Part shown: piece after piece, positions 1-9,700 of the stretch
Numbering within the stretch: position 1 is the first letter of the stretch
Layout: each line of letters opens with the position of its first letter
DNA from: Methylobacterium sp. C25
GTDB lineage: Bacteria > Pseudomonadota > Alphaproteobacteria > Rhizobiales > Beijerinckiaceae
Reading direction: 5' to 3'
DNA length: 64,000 bases
Assembly (NCBI RefSeq): GCF_021352225.1
Contig: NZ_JAAUVI010000011.1
Location: 62,001-126,000, forward strand
The notes under the pieces: generated by a model
The model's input: the letters and a program-made list of their open reading frames with translations, nothing else
Told to the model about the DNA's origin: nothing
The model's database searches: none
Position numbers and translations under genes: made by a program

Positions 1-225
1 AGCGTGCGCCTGCGCTTCCTCGACACCACTCTCGACCTGCGCCGGGGCGGCCCGCGCACGATCCCCTGCGACGTGCGCGTCGCGAAGGGCGAGGAGCTGG
101 GCTGGTTCCAGCACGGCTCGACCATCGTGATGCTGGCCCCGAAAGGCTACGCGCTTTGCCCCGAGCTGGCCGAGGGGCGCACGATCCGTATGGGCCAGAG
201 GCTGCTGGAGCTGCCGGGGCGGTAG
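1..225 (+). CDS. psd: phosphatidylserine decarboxylase, C-terminal part (5' partial)
   Basis: The reading frame is open from the left edge to a TAG at 223-225, so only the last ~74 residues are visible. They contain the HGST motif followed by a hydrophobic strand, and near the end RMGQ. In this family the proenzyme cuts itself before the serine of (L)GST to make the pyruvoyl cofactor, and an RxGQ-like strand ends the protein. The enzyme makes phosphatidylethanolamine from phosphatidylserine at the inner membrane. The visible piece corresponds to the small alpha chain plus some beta chain. The GTG at 4 is internal, not a start. Identification rests on a short stretch, so the family is likely but not certain. 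Confidence 0.7.
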   Translation, partial: SVRLRFLDTTLDLRRGGPRTIPCDVRVAKGEELGWFQHGSTIVMLAPKGYALCPELAEGRTIRMGQRLLELPGR

Positions 226-355
226 GGCGTCGCCGTTCAGGTCGGACGCGATCGGATCACCGTCATCGGCTCGGCAGCCTCGCTCATCCGGCAGTGGCGG
301 CAGGCGTGCCCACCGCCTATCTCCCGGTGACGCATTCACCGGGACCACGATCTCC

Positions 356-1465
356 ATGTCCGAACCCGCCGGCCGCCCGACGCCGATCCCATTGACCGTG
401 CTCACGGGCTTCCTCGGCGCCGGCAAGACCACTTTACTGAACCGGCTGCTGCAGGACCCGGCGCTCTCGGACACTGTCGTGATCGTCAACGAGTTCGGCG
501 AGATCGGGCTCGATCACCTGCTCGTCGAGACCCTCGACGAAGACATGATCCTGCTCGGCGCGGGCTGCCTCTGCTGCACCGTGCGTGGCGACCTGATCTC
601 GGCGCTCGAAGATCTGCTGAGGAAGCGCGACAACAAGCGCATCAAGCCCTTCCGCCGCGTCGTGATCGAAACCACGGGCCTCGCCGACCCCGCGCCGATC
701 CTGCACGCGCTGATCGCACATCCCTATCTGTCGATGCGCTTCCGGCTGCAGGGCGTCGTGACCGTGGTGGATGCGGTCAACGGCGCTTCGACGCTGGACG
801 CCCATCCCGAGGCCGTCCGCCAGGCCGCCGTTGCCGACACGCTGGTGATGACCAAGGCGGACCTGCCTGGTGCGGAGCCCGAAGCTCTCACTGCGCGCCT
901 GCGCGCGCTCAACCCCAATGCCCGGCTCGCCGGGCCGGACGTCGCCGCCGAGACCCTGCTCGGCGGATTGTTCGGGTTGGATGGGAAGAGCGCGGACGTC
1001 CGGGCCTGGCTCGGGGCGGAAGATGAGCGCGCGACGGGCCATGGGCATCACCATCACCATCACCATGGCTACGACCATCACGACGTGAACCGGCACGACG
1101 CCGCGATCCGAGCCTTTCACCTCGTCAGCGACACGCCCGTGCCGCGCCCGGCCTTCGAGATGTTCCTCGACCTGATCCGCTCGGCACACGGGCCGAAGCT
1201 GCTGCGGCTCAAGGGACTCGTCGCGATGGCCGACGATCCCGACCGGCCAGTGGTCGTGCACGGCGTCCAGCACGTCGTCCATACGCCGGTGACCCTCGAG
1301 GCCTGGCCCGACGGCGATCGCCGCTCACGGCTCGTCCTCATCGTGCGCGACCTGAATCCCTCCTTCGTCGAACGGATCTGGGACGCCTTCCTCGGCCGTC
1401 CCCGCATCGACGCCCCCGACGCGGCGGCGCTCACCGACAACCCGCTCGCCATTCCCAACGGTTGA
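356..1465 (+). CDS. CobW/G3E-family GTPase, putative metal chaperone
   Basis: This 369-residue protein has a Walker A motif GFLGAGKT at residues 18-25, the metal-binding GCLCC motif at 70-74, and a TKAD guanine-specificity motif at about 166-169, the order seen in G3E GTPases (CobW, YjiA, ZNG1). A histidine-rich loop lies at about 229-242 with seven histidines in a row. It separates the GTPase domain from a C-terminal CobW_C-like domain. Such proteins use GTP to deliver zinc or another divalent metal to client enzymes. No Zur-regulated neighbours or cobalamin genes are visible, so the client is unknown. The start at 356 is the first ATG before the P-loop. Confidence 0.9.
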   Translation: MSEPAGRPTPIPLTVLTGFLGAGKTTLLNRLLQDPALSDTVVIVNEFGEIGLDHLLVETLDEDMILLGAGCLCCTVRGDLISALEDLLRKRDNKRIKPFRRVVIETTGLADPAPILHALIAHPYLSMRFRLQGVVTVVDAVNGASTLDAHPEAVRQAAVADTLVMTKADLPGAEPEALTARLRALNPNARLAGPDVAAETLLGGLFGLDGKSADVRAWLGAEDERATGHGHHHHHHHGYDHHDVNRHDAAIRAFHLVSDTPVPRPAFEMFLDLIRSAHGPKLLRLKGLVAMADDPDRPVVVHGVQHVVHTPVTLEAWPDGDRRSRLVLIVRDLNPSFVERIWDAFLGRPRIDAPDAAALTDNPLAIPNG

Positions 1466-1624
1466 GAACTGCGCGCTCACGCGGTGCAGCGTGACGCTTC
1501 GTCATGTCCTGAATCCGGAACACTTGGTTCGGCACCGTTCTTGAAACCTTAACCCCGTGCTCAACGGCAAACCGGCCTTCCGTCCCCGGACGGGACAACC
1601 GGTGCAGCGGATCAGGACGGGTCG

Positions 1625-2632
1625 ATGCAACCACGTTTCACCATCATCCAGGGCGGCCTGCCCGAGACGGCCCCGCGGGCGGCCTCTCCGGAAGGTCATC
1701 CCTGGCTTTCCCTGGTGACCGACGAGACACCGATCGTGGACCTGCTCGCTCGCCGCGGATGGCGGGTGCTGCTTCGGCGTCCCTCCGAACTGCGGGATGC
1801 CGAGATCGAAGAATGGCGCGCCCTCGCCGCGCGCCGCACCGGGCTCGACCCCTTCTCGGATCCCGACTTTCTGGTGACGGCGGCGCTGCACTTGCCGCTC
1901 GGCAATACCGGCGGCGTCGCTTTCGCGATGGCCTTCGCAACCGGCGAGAACGGGATCGAACGCCTGCGCGGCGTCATCCCGCTTGCCCTCCCGAATCCGA
2001 TCTGGGGAGGTTCGGCCGTCTCCCTGTGGCAGGCGCCGCTTCGCCCCCGCCCGGTCGAGCCGGTCTTCGACGACGGGGCCGCCGGGGATGCGGTCGAGGC
2101 GGTGCTCGGACATCTCGCGCGAACCAAGCCAAGTGCCGCCTTGCGGCTGTCGAGCCTCGATGCCTCGGGCGATCTCGTCACCGCGCTTCGGGCCGAAGCG
2201 CGGCTCCGGGTCGAGACGCGTCAGGCGCCGGCCGCGATCCCGGAGGCCCAGTTCGTGACGCTGGCAAGCCGCGAGACCGTCTCGTGCGCCGAGCGGATCA
2301 CCGGAGCCGACGCGATCCGCGACGCCGTCGAGCGCTTCCTGTTGTTGGACGCCCAGCGCTCGCGCCGCCCTATCCTGCCCGACCCCGCTGCCGCCTCCAC
2401 CCTGCGTGTCGTGTCTCGCCTCTTCGCCCGCCGCGGCCTCATCGAGGTCGAGTTGAACTCTGCCTGGGGCGACGTCGTCTCCGGCGCGATCCGTCTCGGC
2501 CGTGAAGGCGAACGCGTGATCTGGCGCTCCGTCAACCTGGACGAGGCCGGGCCGGCGCAACCGCGCACGGTGGACATCGAGGTCTCTCTCCCGGAGCCGG
2601 TGGCGCCCGCAGGCGCAGTGGGCCTGGCCTGA
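1625..2632 (+). CDS. conserved hypothetical protein, possibly CelD/GNAT-like
   Basis: This 335-residue protein is encoded alone between the CobW-type gene and short hypothetical genes. No signal peptide or membrane segment is seen. The stretch EWRALAARRTGLDPFSDP, followed by a region about wealth of leucine and proline, resembles the N-terminal part of CelD/BcsL-type acetyltransferase-like proteins. The acetyl-CoA loop of the GNAT fold could not be recognised. That family link is a weak inference. High third-position GC throughout and lack of competing frames support a real gene. A role in envelope polysaccharide modification would fit a CelD relative but is not shown here. Confidence 0.7.
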   Translation: MQPRFTIIQGGLPETAPRAASPEGHPWLSLVTDETPIVDLLARRGWRVLLRRPSELRDAEIEEWRALAARRTGLDPFSDPDFLVTAALHLPLGNTGGVAFAMAFATGENGIERLRGVIPLALPNPIWGGSAVSLWQAPLRPRPVEPVFDDGAAGDAVEAVLGHLARTKPSAALRLSSLDASGDLVTALRAEARLRVETRQAPAAIPEAQFVTLASRETVSCAERITGADAIRDAVERFLLLDAQRSRRPILPDPAAASTLRVVSRLFARRGLIEVELNSAWGDVVSGAIRLGREGERVIWRSVNLDEAGPAQPRTVDIEVSLPEPVAPAGAVGLA

Positions 2633-2767
2633 TCGATCCGAAATCCCGGCGGCATCGCACTATTTGTGCGAATGCATACGGTTTTCGATTGTGGGCACAT
2701 TAAGCTCTGCTAAGCTGAATTCATCATTCGATGCGCGTGGTGGGACGTATCGTGGGAGAGCAAAGCG

Positions 2768-2845
2768 ATGATGCTGCTGTGCGCGGGCTGTGCGGCGGTG
2801 ATGGCTCTGTGTATCGCGGCGACCTTCGTGGCTCTTAATCTCTGA
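2768..2845 (+). CDS. very short hydrophobic protein (25 aa)
   Basis: An ATG at 2768 follows a good ribosome-binding site (GGGAGAG at 2754-2760) and opens a 25-codon frame ending in TGA at 2845. The peptide is almost wholly hydrophobic with three cysteines and would form a single membrane helix. A perfect hairpin lies 43 bases downstream. The RBS and hairpin favour translation, but no homologue is recognised and the call rests on local signals only. Confidence 0.35.
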   Translation: MMLLCAGCAAVMALCIAATFVALNL

Positions 2846-2888
2846 TGGCACCGTACCCGCCCTAACCGCATCGGGCCGGCATTTTCAC

Positions 2889-2911
2889 GGCGAGGATCTG
2901 ATCTCCTCGCC
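2889..2911. terminator. GC-rich hairpin, possible terminator without T-run
   Basis: An 8-bp perfect stem (GGCGAGGA with TCCTCGCC) encloses a 7-base loop. There is no T-tract on either side, so intrinsic termination is uncertain. It sits between the 25-residue frame and the exported protein gene at 3086. Confidence 0.35.
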
Positions 2912-3085
2912 GGCCGGCGCAGACTGTTTCAGTCAGCATGAAATGCTGCGCCGCTGCCATCCGATCTGGCGCGTGACCGATCACTCTCCGCTCACACCTG
3001 GGCATCGGTGACGAACGTCTGACACTTTGTTTTCAGGTGCCGCACTAGAAACGCCGGCTTCACTTTCAGAACTCAGCAGAATGAC

Positions 3086-3601
3086 ATGAAAAGGCGCGTC
3101 GGAGTGTTGGCCGTGATCGCCGGAGCTGTATCGACAGCGATCCTGGCGTTTCCGAAGAGTGCAGCCGCCCAGACGGATGCAAGCCCGTACGGCTTCTCGG
3201 TACGGGTGTCGCTCTCGCCGAAGGCATTGCAGAAGCTGACGGCCATGTCCGAAAGCGTGAACGTCAAGTCGTTCTACTATGGAAAATCGGCCAAGAAGCC
3301 GACCCGCGCCGATATCAAGCGCGCACGTGAGGAGGGTCGGGAGCCCGATCAGATCGAGATCGTCGGTGACGTCGTCACGCTGCCTGCCGCGGGCGGCCTC
3401 GCCGAAATCCCTGGCCGAAATCTCGATGCTGCCGAGATCGCGGCCGTGGGCCGCAATCTCCTCAAGGTGAACCTCAACGTCTTCTCGGCGCGTAAGGCCG
3501 TGCAAGACAACCTACTCGATTGCGACCTCTTCGATGACGATCTCGAGCTCGCCAGGGCAAAACCCATCGCCATCGGGTGTCGTCTGATCGGCGAACAGTG
3601 A
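3086..3601 (+). CDS. exported hypothetical protein
   Basis: This 171-residue protein starts MKRR, then has a hydrophobic segment to about residue 21, and an AAAQ-type cleavage region near residues 26-29, a typical Sec signal peptide. The mature part is mixed charge with two cysteines near the end that could form a disulfide. It has no transmembrane segment and no domain I recognise. It is therefore probably periplasmic. No operon partner is evident; the next gene begins 140 bases downstream. Confidence 0.65.
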   Translation: MKRRVGVLAVIAGAVSTAILAFPKSAAAQTDASPYGFSVRVSLSPKALQKLTAMSESVNVKSFYYGKSAKKPTRADIKRAREEGREPDQIEIVGDVVTLPAAGGLAEIPGRNLDAAEIAAVGRNLLKVNLNVFSARKAVQDNLLDCDLFDDDLELARAKPIAIGCRLIGEQ

Positions 3602-3744
3602 GACGGACCCGCGATAGCGGCGAGGAGCGTTGCGTGTGCGCTCGACCGCAATATCCGGTCCGGCACCCCCTGCGACCTCGGAGACCATCGTAATCCTGCA
3701 GATCGTTCGCATGTGACGAGCGTCACTCGCCCCCTGTCGACCAG

Positions 3745-3987
3745 ATGCCGCGTTACTTCATCGACCTGCACGACGGCGCGAATTTCGTGAAGGACAAAGT
3801 CGGTTTCGACGTGCCCGACGTCGATGCCGTGCGTGCGCGCCTGCTCGGCGTGGTGGCCCGCTACGCCCGGGATCTCAGCGCCGACGAGGATCGGCAGGAT
3901 CTGTTCGTGATCGTCCGGGACGAGGCCGACCGCATCCTGTTTCGCGCGCACCTGTCGCTCGACTTCGACCGGCTCGAGAGCGCCTGA
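3745..3987 (+). CDS. DUF6894-type short protein
   Basis: The 80-residue product begins MPRYFIDLHDG and ends with a strand rich in Arg/Leu/Asp, the layout of the short DUF6894-like proteins that occur in many copies in Methylobacterium. The function is unknown. Two further proteins of the same general pattern occur in the window at 22168-22422 and 46218-46454. It is soluble and acidic. Confidence 0.75.
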   Translation: MPRYFIDLHDGANFVKDKVGFDVPDVDAVRARLLGVVARYARDLSADEDRQDLFVIVRDEADRILFRAHLSLDFDRLESA

Positions 3988-4128
3988 CGCCAGCCCCGCG
4001 CGAACCGTCACCCCGTGGGGCATGTGGATTATGCGGATAGCGCTGCTGCAGGTCCGCGCACCTGTCCGGCCGTTCAGGTTCGATCCCCGATAGTGCTTGC
4101 AGGCACGGCGGTTGGGGGAGTGGGAGAG

Positions 4129-4452
4129 ATGTCCGGACACGAGGCTCGGCGGCAGGGGCTCAAGGATGTTGCCGCGATGGTCGGCACCCTGACGGAGCGG
4201 ATGATGACCGCCTACGTCGTCGGCTCCCGTCCGAGCGAGCAGGAAGTGATGGCGTTCTGCCAGGGCGTGCTGCTCCTCGAGGAGCACCGGGTTGCTCTGC
4301 CGTGCTTCGCCGAGGACGTCATCAAGCGGCTCCAGGCGCAGGAGGCCGCGCGCGCTCCGCTGCCGCCGGCCCCGCAGCCCGCTCCGCCGACGCGCGGTCC
4401 CTCGCTGCTCGAGCGTATGCTGTCGCCGTTCAGGCAGCTGCGCGTGGCGTGA
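4129..4452 (+). CDS. hypothetical protein (107 aa), helical with proline-rich linker
   Basis: The ATG at 4129 directly follows a purine-rich RBS (GGGGGAGTGGGAGAG), which decides against the upstream in-frame ATG at 4015. The N-terminal ~65 residues look helical. They are followed by a Pro/Ala linker at about 75-90 and a basic C-terminal helix. No known domain was recognised and no signal peptide is present. Confidence 0.6.
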   Translation: MSGHEARRQGLKDVAAMVGTLTERMMTAYVVGSRPSEQEVMAFCQGVLLLEEHRVALPCFAEDVIKRLQAQEAARAPLPPAPQPAPPTRGPSLLERMLSPFRQLRVA

Positions 4453-4757
4453 TCGGAAGGCGGCAGAGAGTCATCGCAGCGGGCCGAACTGTGCCTGCGC
4501 TGCATGGATGCCGAACGAACGGGCCTGCCCCTCGTCCACGCTGCTTGACGCGCGTGAACTTCTCCCGCAATCGGACGTTGCCGGTACGTCTGCGTCAGTG
4601 ACGCTGCGCGCGGGCTCCACAGGACCATCGAACCCCATGCCAGACGACAGTAGTCGATCGACCACGCCGCCCGTGGCCGTCCGCGTCAAGCGCGCCTGAT
4701 CCTCTGGTCCGGCTCGCCCGCGACCGGCCCTGGCGGCTGGTCGGAACGAGGTGAGCC
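4453..4757. other. intergenic region, no gene seen
   Basis: About 300 bases with overlapping open frames on both strands but no convincing start, RBS or protein pattern. Confidence 0.5.
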
Positions 4758-4973
4758 ATGAACGCTTCAAACATCCTGCCACGCGGGAGAGGTCGCCGTG
4801 AGGCCGAGCCGGCACGGGATCATTCCGTGCTGATCGTCGTCATCCTGATGATGACGCTCGTCTTCGCCCCGGTGATCGGTTTCCATCTGGCCATGCCGGC
4901 ATCCGACACCCACGACCAGGTGGCGCCGTCGACGAACCTCGTCGTCGCCGCGCCGACGAAGGAGCCCGGCTGA
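4758..4973 (+). CDS. short single-pass membrane protein
   Basis: The ATG at 4758 follows a GAGGTGAG ribosome-binding site. The 71-residue product has an arginine-rich N-terminus (about residues 9-20), one hydrophobic segment at about 24-43, and a polar C-terminal tail. By the positive-inside rule the tail would face the periplasm. No family is recognised. Confidence 0.5.
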   Translation: MNASNILPRGRGRREAEPARDHSVLIVVILMMTLVFAPVIGFHLAMPASDTHDQVAPSTNLVVAAPTKEPG

Positions 4974-5060
4974 GTTCGGCTCGGATCCTTCGGTCGTCTC
5001 ACGTCGCTCGAAGCGCGGCAGCCGGTCAGGCCGCCGCGTCTCGTCTTGCGCCCGACTGCC

Positions 5061-5258
5061 TCAGCGGTCGCCGACGCCGGCCAGCAGCTTCTCGATCTGC
5101 GCCATGCCGTTCTCGCGGGCCTTGGCCTCGGAGTGGTGGTTGCGGTCGGATCGCTGGGCCATCTTGCCGTGCTTGCGGATCGCCCACTGATAGGAGCCTC
5201 CGTCGGCCTTCGGCGGGATGATCTCGAGGGTGTAGGGGTAGGTCTCGTTGTCGCTCAT
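5061..5258 (-). CDS. hypothetical protein (65 aa)
   Basis: The frame encodes a short soluble protein with the stretch YTLEIIPPKADGGSYQW, an Ile/Trp beta-type pattern followed by a charged helix. Codon use fits the neighbourhood. It looks like a genuine short gene of unknown function on the strand opposite to its neighbours. Confidence 0.55.
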   Translation of the reverse strand: MSDNETYPYTLEIIPPKADGGSYQWAIRKHGKMAQRSDRNHHSEAKARENGMAQIEKLLAGVGDR

Positions 5259-5692
5259 GCGGGTTCCATGGCACGGCGGCGCTCCGGAACCAAGCCGGAA
5301 CGCGTGGTTCCGAGCAGAGAACCGCTGAATGCTCCACCTGTCCCGAGGCCATGATGGTGGGGCCGGGGGCGATCATACCGATCCCGACGATCATCGTCCG
5401 GTTGATCGTCTCACTGCTCACGTGTCGTCCCCCTCCCCAAGACGGCATGAGCATGATGGCCTTCGCGGAATGCTTTCCCCCGCGCGAGGACAGCAGTCGC
5501 GGTGAGCGCAGTCGGCGACGCTCGCAATGAGGGGCTGTCGGACCGAGCCCAGGCGACCGCTCGCGAGCCCGCATCGACGCGCGACCCGCGACAAGACCGC
5601 GCTCAACCCCGGCGTTAGCCCGCCGTAAACCTCGATTTGGAAAGATCGCTCGTGGTTGCGCCTGTCCGGCGATCGCCCGAGGAGGCCCGTTC
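5259..5692. other. intergenic region with a 7-bp inverted repeat
   Basis: No gene is seen. GGAACCA at 5286-5292 and its exact complement TGGTTCC at 5305-5311 form an inverted repeat with a 12-base spacer, upstream of the minus-strand 65-residue gene. It could be an operator or part of a promoter. The rest lies upstream of the efflux operon at 5693. Confidence 0.4.
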
Positions 5693-6793
5693 GTGGCAGG
5701 ATTCCCGCGTTTCGCGCGGCTGGCACCCGTCTCGGCCCTGGCGGTGTTCGCGCTCGCCTCGTGCGGCCCGGATTCCGACGGGCCACCGCCGCCGCTGGTG
5801 CGCAGCTTCGTCGTGGCCGCCGCCGGAACCGGCGCGCAGAGCTTTACCGGCGTTGTGCGCGCGCGGATCGAGAGCGCGCTCGGCTTTCGCGTTGCCGGCA
5901 AGATCTCCGAGCGACTGGTCGACCCCGGAGAGCGCGTGCGGCGCGGCCAGCCGCTGATGCGGCTCGATCATGCCGATTTCACCCTGGCGTTGCAGTCGGC
6001 CAAGGCAACGGTCGACGCGGCTCGCGCCCAGATGGTCAAGACGGCCGCCGACGAGAAGCGGAGCCGCAAGCTCGCGACCGAGGGTTGGGTTTCCATCGCG
6101 GCCTACGATCAGACCAAGGCCGCGGCCGATGCCGCCGCGGCACAGTTCGCGGCGGCGGAAGCGCAGGCCGGCCAGGTCGGCAATCAGGCCGGCTATGCCG
6201 AATTGCAGGCCGATGCCGACGGAGTCGTTCTCGAAGTGCCCGCCGAGCCCGGACAGGTCGTCGGGGCGGGCCAGACCGTGGTGCGGCTCGCCCGCGACGG
6301 GGCCCGCGAGGCTGAAGTCTTCCTGCCAGAAGGCGCCGAGCGGATGGCACAGGCCGATGCGACGGCCGCGCTCTATGCCGGGCGCGATGCCGCCTTTCCC
6401 GCGCATCTGCGCGAGCTCTCGGCCATGGCGGACCCAGCCACCCGCACCTATCGCGCCCGCTACGTGCTGGAGGGGGCCGGCGAATCCGCGCCTCTCGGCG
6501 CCACCATCACCATCAAGCTCAAGCCGAGCCTGCGCGGCAACGACGCGAGCTTCGCGGTGCCCCTGGGCGCGATCTTCGACAGCGGCGATGGCCCCTCGGT
6601 CTGGAAGATCGATCCGGCCCAACACACCGTCTCGGCCCAGCCGGTGCTCGTGACGCGCATGCGCGAGGAAAGCGCCGACGTCGCCTTCGGGCTCAGCGAG
6701 GGCGATCGCATCGTCGCGCTCGGCGCACATCTGCTGAAGGGCGGCCAGCAGGTGCGCGTCGCGGCGGACCGTGTGGCGGCGGCGGCGCCATGA
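5693..6793 (+). CDS. RND efflux periplasmic adaptor lipoprotein (HlyD/MFP family)
   Basis: The GTG start at 5693 follows an AGGAGG-type RBS at 5679-5685. The 366-residue product has a signal peptide ending in LASC with the lipidated cysteine at residue 24. It continues with a biotinyl-lipoyl half motif (ESALGFRVAGKI), an alpha hairpin, the second lipoyl half (LQADADGVVLEVPAEPGQVV) and a beta-barrel/membrane-proximal domain. Such adaptors link the inner-membrane permease to an outer-membrane channel. It overlaps the permease gene by four bases (ATGA), so the two are translationally coupled. No TolC-type gene is present next door. Confidence 0.9.
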   Translation: MAGFPRFARLAPVSALAVFALASCGPDSDGPPPPLVRSFVVAAAGTGAQSFTGVVRARIESALGFRVAGKISERLVDPGERVRRGQPLMRLDHADFTLALQSAKATVDAARAQMVKTAADEKRSRKLATEGWVSIAAYDQTKAAADAAAAQFAAAEAQAGQVGNQAGYAELQADADGVVLEVPAEPGQVVGAGQTVVRLARDGAREAEVFLPEGAERMAQADATAALYAGRDAAFPAHLRELSAMADPATRTYRARYVLEGAGESAPLGATITIKLKPSLRGNDASFAVPLGAIFDSGDGPSVWKIDPAQHTVSAQPVLVTRMREESADVAFGLSEGDRIVALGAHLLKGGQQVRVAADRVAAAAP

Positions 6794-9700
6794 ACGGCTT
6801 CAACCTCTCGGCCTTCGCCGTCCGCGAGCGCGCGATCACACTGTTCCTGATCATCGCGACGATCGGCGCGGGGCTCTTCGCCTTCGTGAAGCTCGGCCGT
6901 GCGGAAGACCCTTCCTTCACCGTGAAGACGATCGTCGTCTCCGCCGCCTGGCCGGGCGCCACGGCCGAGGAAATGCAGCGGCAGGTCGCCGACCCCCTGG
7001 AGAAAAGGCTGCAGGAACTGACCTGGTACGACCGCGTCGAGACGACCTCGCGCCCCGGCATCGTGATGATGAAGCTGAACCTCAAGGACGGCACGCCGGC
7101 CCATGAGGTTCCCGACCAGTTCTACCAGGCCCGCAAGAAGCTCGGGGACCAGGCCAGCGCCCTGCCCCGCGGTGTCGTCGGCCCCTTCGTCAACGACGAG
7201 TTTTCCGACGTCTACTTCTCGCTTTACGCGCTTCAGGCGCGGGACATGCCGCACCGGCATCTCGTGGTGCAGGCGGAGGAGCTGCGGCAAAGGCTCCTGC
7301 GGGTGCCCGGCGTCGGCAAGGTCAACATTCTGGGCGAGCAGGCCCAGCGGATTTATGTCGAGATCTCCTACCAGCGCCTCGCGACGCTCGGCATCAGCGG
7401 GCAGGCCCTGTTCGCGGCCATCGCCGCGCAGAACGACCTGACGCCCGGCGGCTTCGTCGAGACGGCCGGTCCGCGTACCTATCTGCGCCTCGACGGGGCG
7501 CTCGAAGGCATCGAGGCGGTGAAGGCCATCCCGGTTGCCGCCGGCGGACGCAGCTTGAAGCTCGGCGACGTCGCCGACGTCACGCGTGGCTACGAGGATC
7601 CGAAGAGCTTCCTGATCCGCAATGACGGCGAGCCGGCCCTGCTGCTCGGCCTCGTGATGAAGCCTCAGACCAACGGCCTTACCCTCGGCGCGGCACTCTC
7701 GAAGGAAGAGGCGGCGATCCGTTCAGGCCTGCCGGCCGGCCTGACATTCGAAAAAATCTCCGATCAGGCCAAGGTGATCGACGAGTCGATCGACGAGTTC
7801 ATGGTGAAGTTCTTCACCGCGCTGGCAGTCGTCGTCGGCGTGAGCCTGCTGACGCTCGGTTTGCGCGTCGGCATCGTCGTGGCGCTCGCCGTGCCGCTGA
7901 CGCTTTCGGCCGTCTTCGTGGTGATGATGGCGACCGGCCGCGACTTCGACCGGATCACGCTCGGCGCGCTGATCCTGTCGCTGGGCCTGCTTGTCGATGA
8001 CGCCATCATCGCCATCGAGATGATGGTGGTGCGGATGCAGGAAGGTGCCGACCGGATCAGCGCCGCGACCCATGTCTGGGGCACCACTGCGCTGCCGATG
8101 CTGTCGGGAACCATCATCACCATCGCCGGCTTCCTGCCGGTCGGCTTCGCGCATTCAACCGCTGGAGAATATGCCGGCAACATCTTCTGGGTCGTGGCGT
8201 TTTCGCTGATCGTCTCGTGGATCGTGGCGGTGACCTTCACGCCCTATCTCGGTGTGAAGCTGCTGCCGCAGATCGCCAAGGTCGAGGGCGGCCACGACGC
8301 GATCTACGCGACGAAGCACTACGAGCGCCTGCGCCGGCTGGTGCGCCTCTGCGTCGACCGCAAGCGGGTCGTTGCGGGCGCGACGCTCGGTCTTTTCCTC
8401 GTCGCGGCGGCGGGCGCGGGGCTCGTCGAGCAGCAGTTCTTCCCGAATTCCGACCGGCCGGAGCTGATCGTCGAGGTCAACCTGCCGCCGGGCACGGCCT
8501 TCGACGTCACCGATGCCTCGGTGAAGCGGATCGAGGATGCGCTGCGGGCCGAGCCCGAGGCCAAGATCGTCACGGCCTATGTCGGCCAAGGCCTGCCGCG
8601 CTTCATCCTGCCGCTCGATCCCGAACTGCCCGACCCTGCCTTCGCGCAGATCGTCGTGCTCACCGAGAATAGCCACGCCCGCGACGCCCTCAAGCTCAAG
8701 GCGCGGCGCATGGTCGAGAACGGGATGTTCCCGGAAGCGCGAGTCCGGGTCACGCAGTTCGTGTTCGGGCCGCCGGTGCGCTATCCTGTCCTCTTCCGCG
8801 TGATCGGCCCGGATCTCGACGAGCTGCGCAAGATCGCAGCGCGGGTGCGCGACGTCGTCGCCGCCAATCCCGACATGCGCCTCACCCATCTCGACTGGGG
8901 CGACAAGACGCCGAACCTGCGCCTCGCCTTCGACCAGGAGCGCCTGCGCCTGATCGGCCTGAACCCGCGCGACGCCGCGACCCAGCTCCAGACCATGCTG
9001 AACGGCGCCCCCGCCACGCAGGTCCGCGAGAACCTGCGCCCAGTCGACGTGGTCGTGCGCAGCCCCTCCTCCGAGCGCCGGACGCTGGGCTCGCTCGGCA
9101 GCATGACCCTGGTGACGAGCGACGGAAAGGCCGTCCCGCTCTCCCAGGTCGCCCGTCTCGTCAGCAATACCGAGGATGCCGTCCTGAAGCGCTACGACCG
9201 CGAGCCCTGCATCGCCGTTGAGGGCGACGTCCGCGACGGCCGGCAGCCGCCGGACGTCACCGCGGCCATCCTGCCCAAGCTCGCCGCGATCAAGTCCAGC
9301 CTGCCGCCGGGCTACCGCATCGATACCGGCGGTTCGGTCGAGGACAGCGCCAAGGCTCAGGAGGCGCTCGCCGCCGTGTTCCCCCTGATGCTGATCGTGA
9401 CGCTCGCCGTGATCATGTTCCAGGTGCGCTCGTTCTCGACCATGTTCATGGTGCTCGCCACGGCCCCGCTCGGCCTCTGCGGCGCGGTGCCGACGCTTCT
9501 CGTCTTCGGGCAAGCCTTTGGATTCAATGCGATTCTCGGGCTGATCGGATTGTCCGGCATCCTGATGCGCAACACCCTGATCCTCGTCGACCAGATCGAC
9601 CGCGAGAAGGCGGCCGGCCTCTCCGACTACGACGCCATCGTCGAAGCCACCGTGCGCCGGGCGCGTCCCGTGATCCTCACGGCGCTCGCCGCGATGCTCG

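Noticed and set aside
434-1282. 282-residue minus-strand frame opposite the CobW gene
   Set aside because: Antisense shadow; composition is unlike a protein and the CobW motifs are decisive for the other strand.
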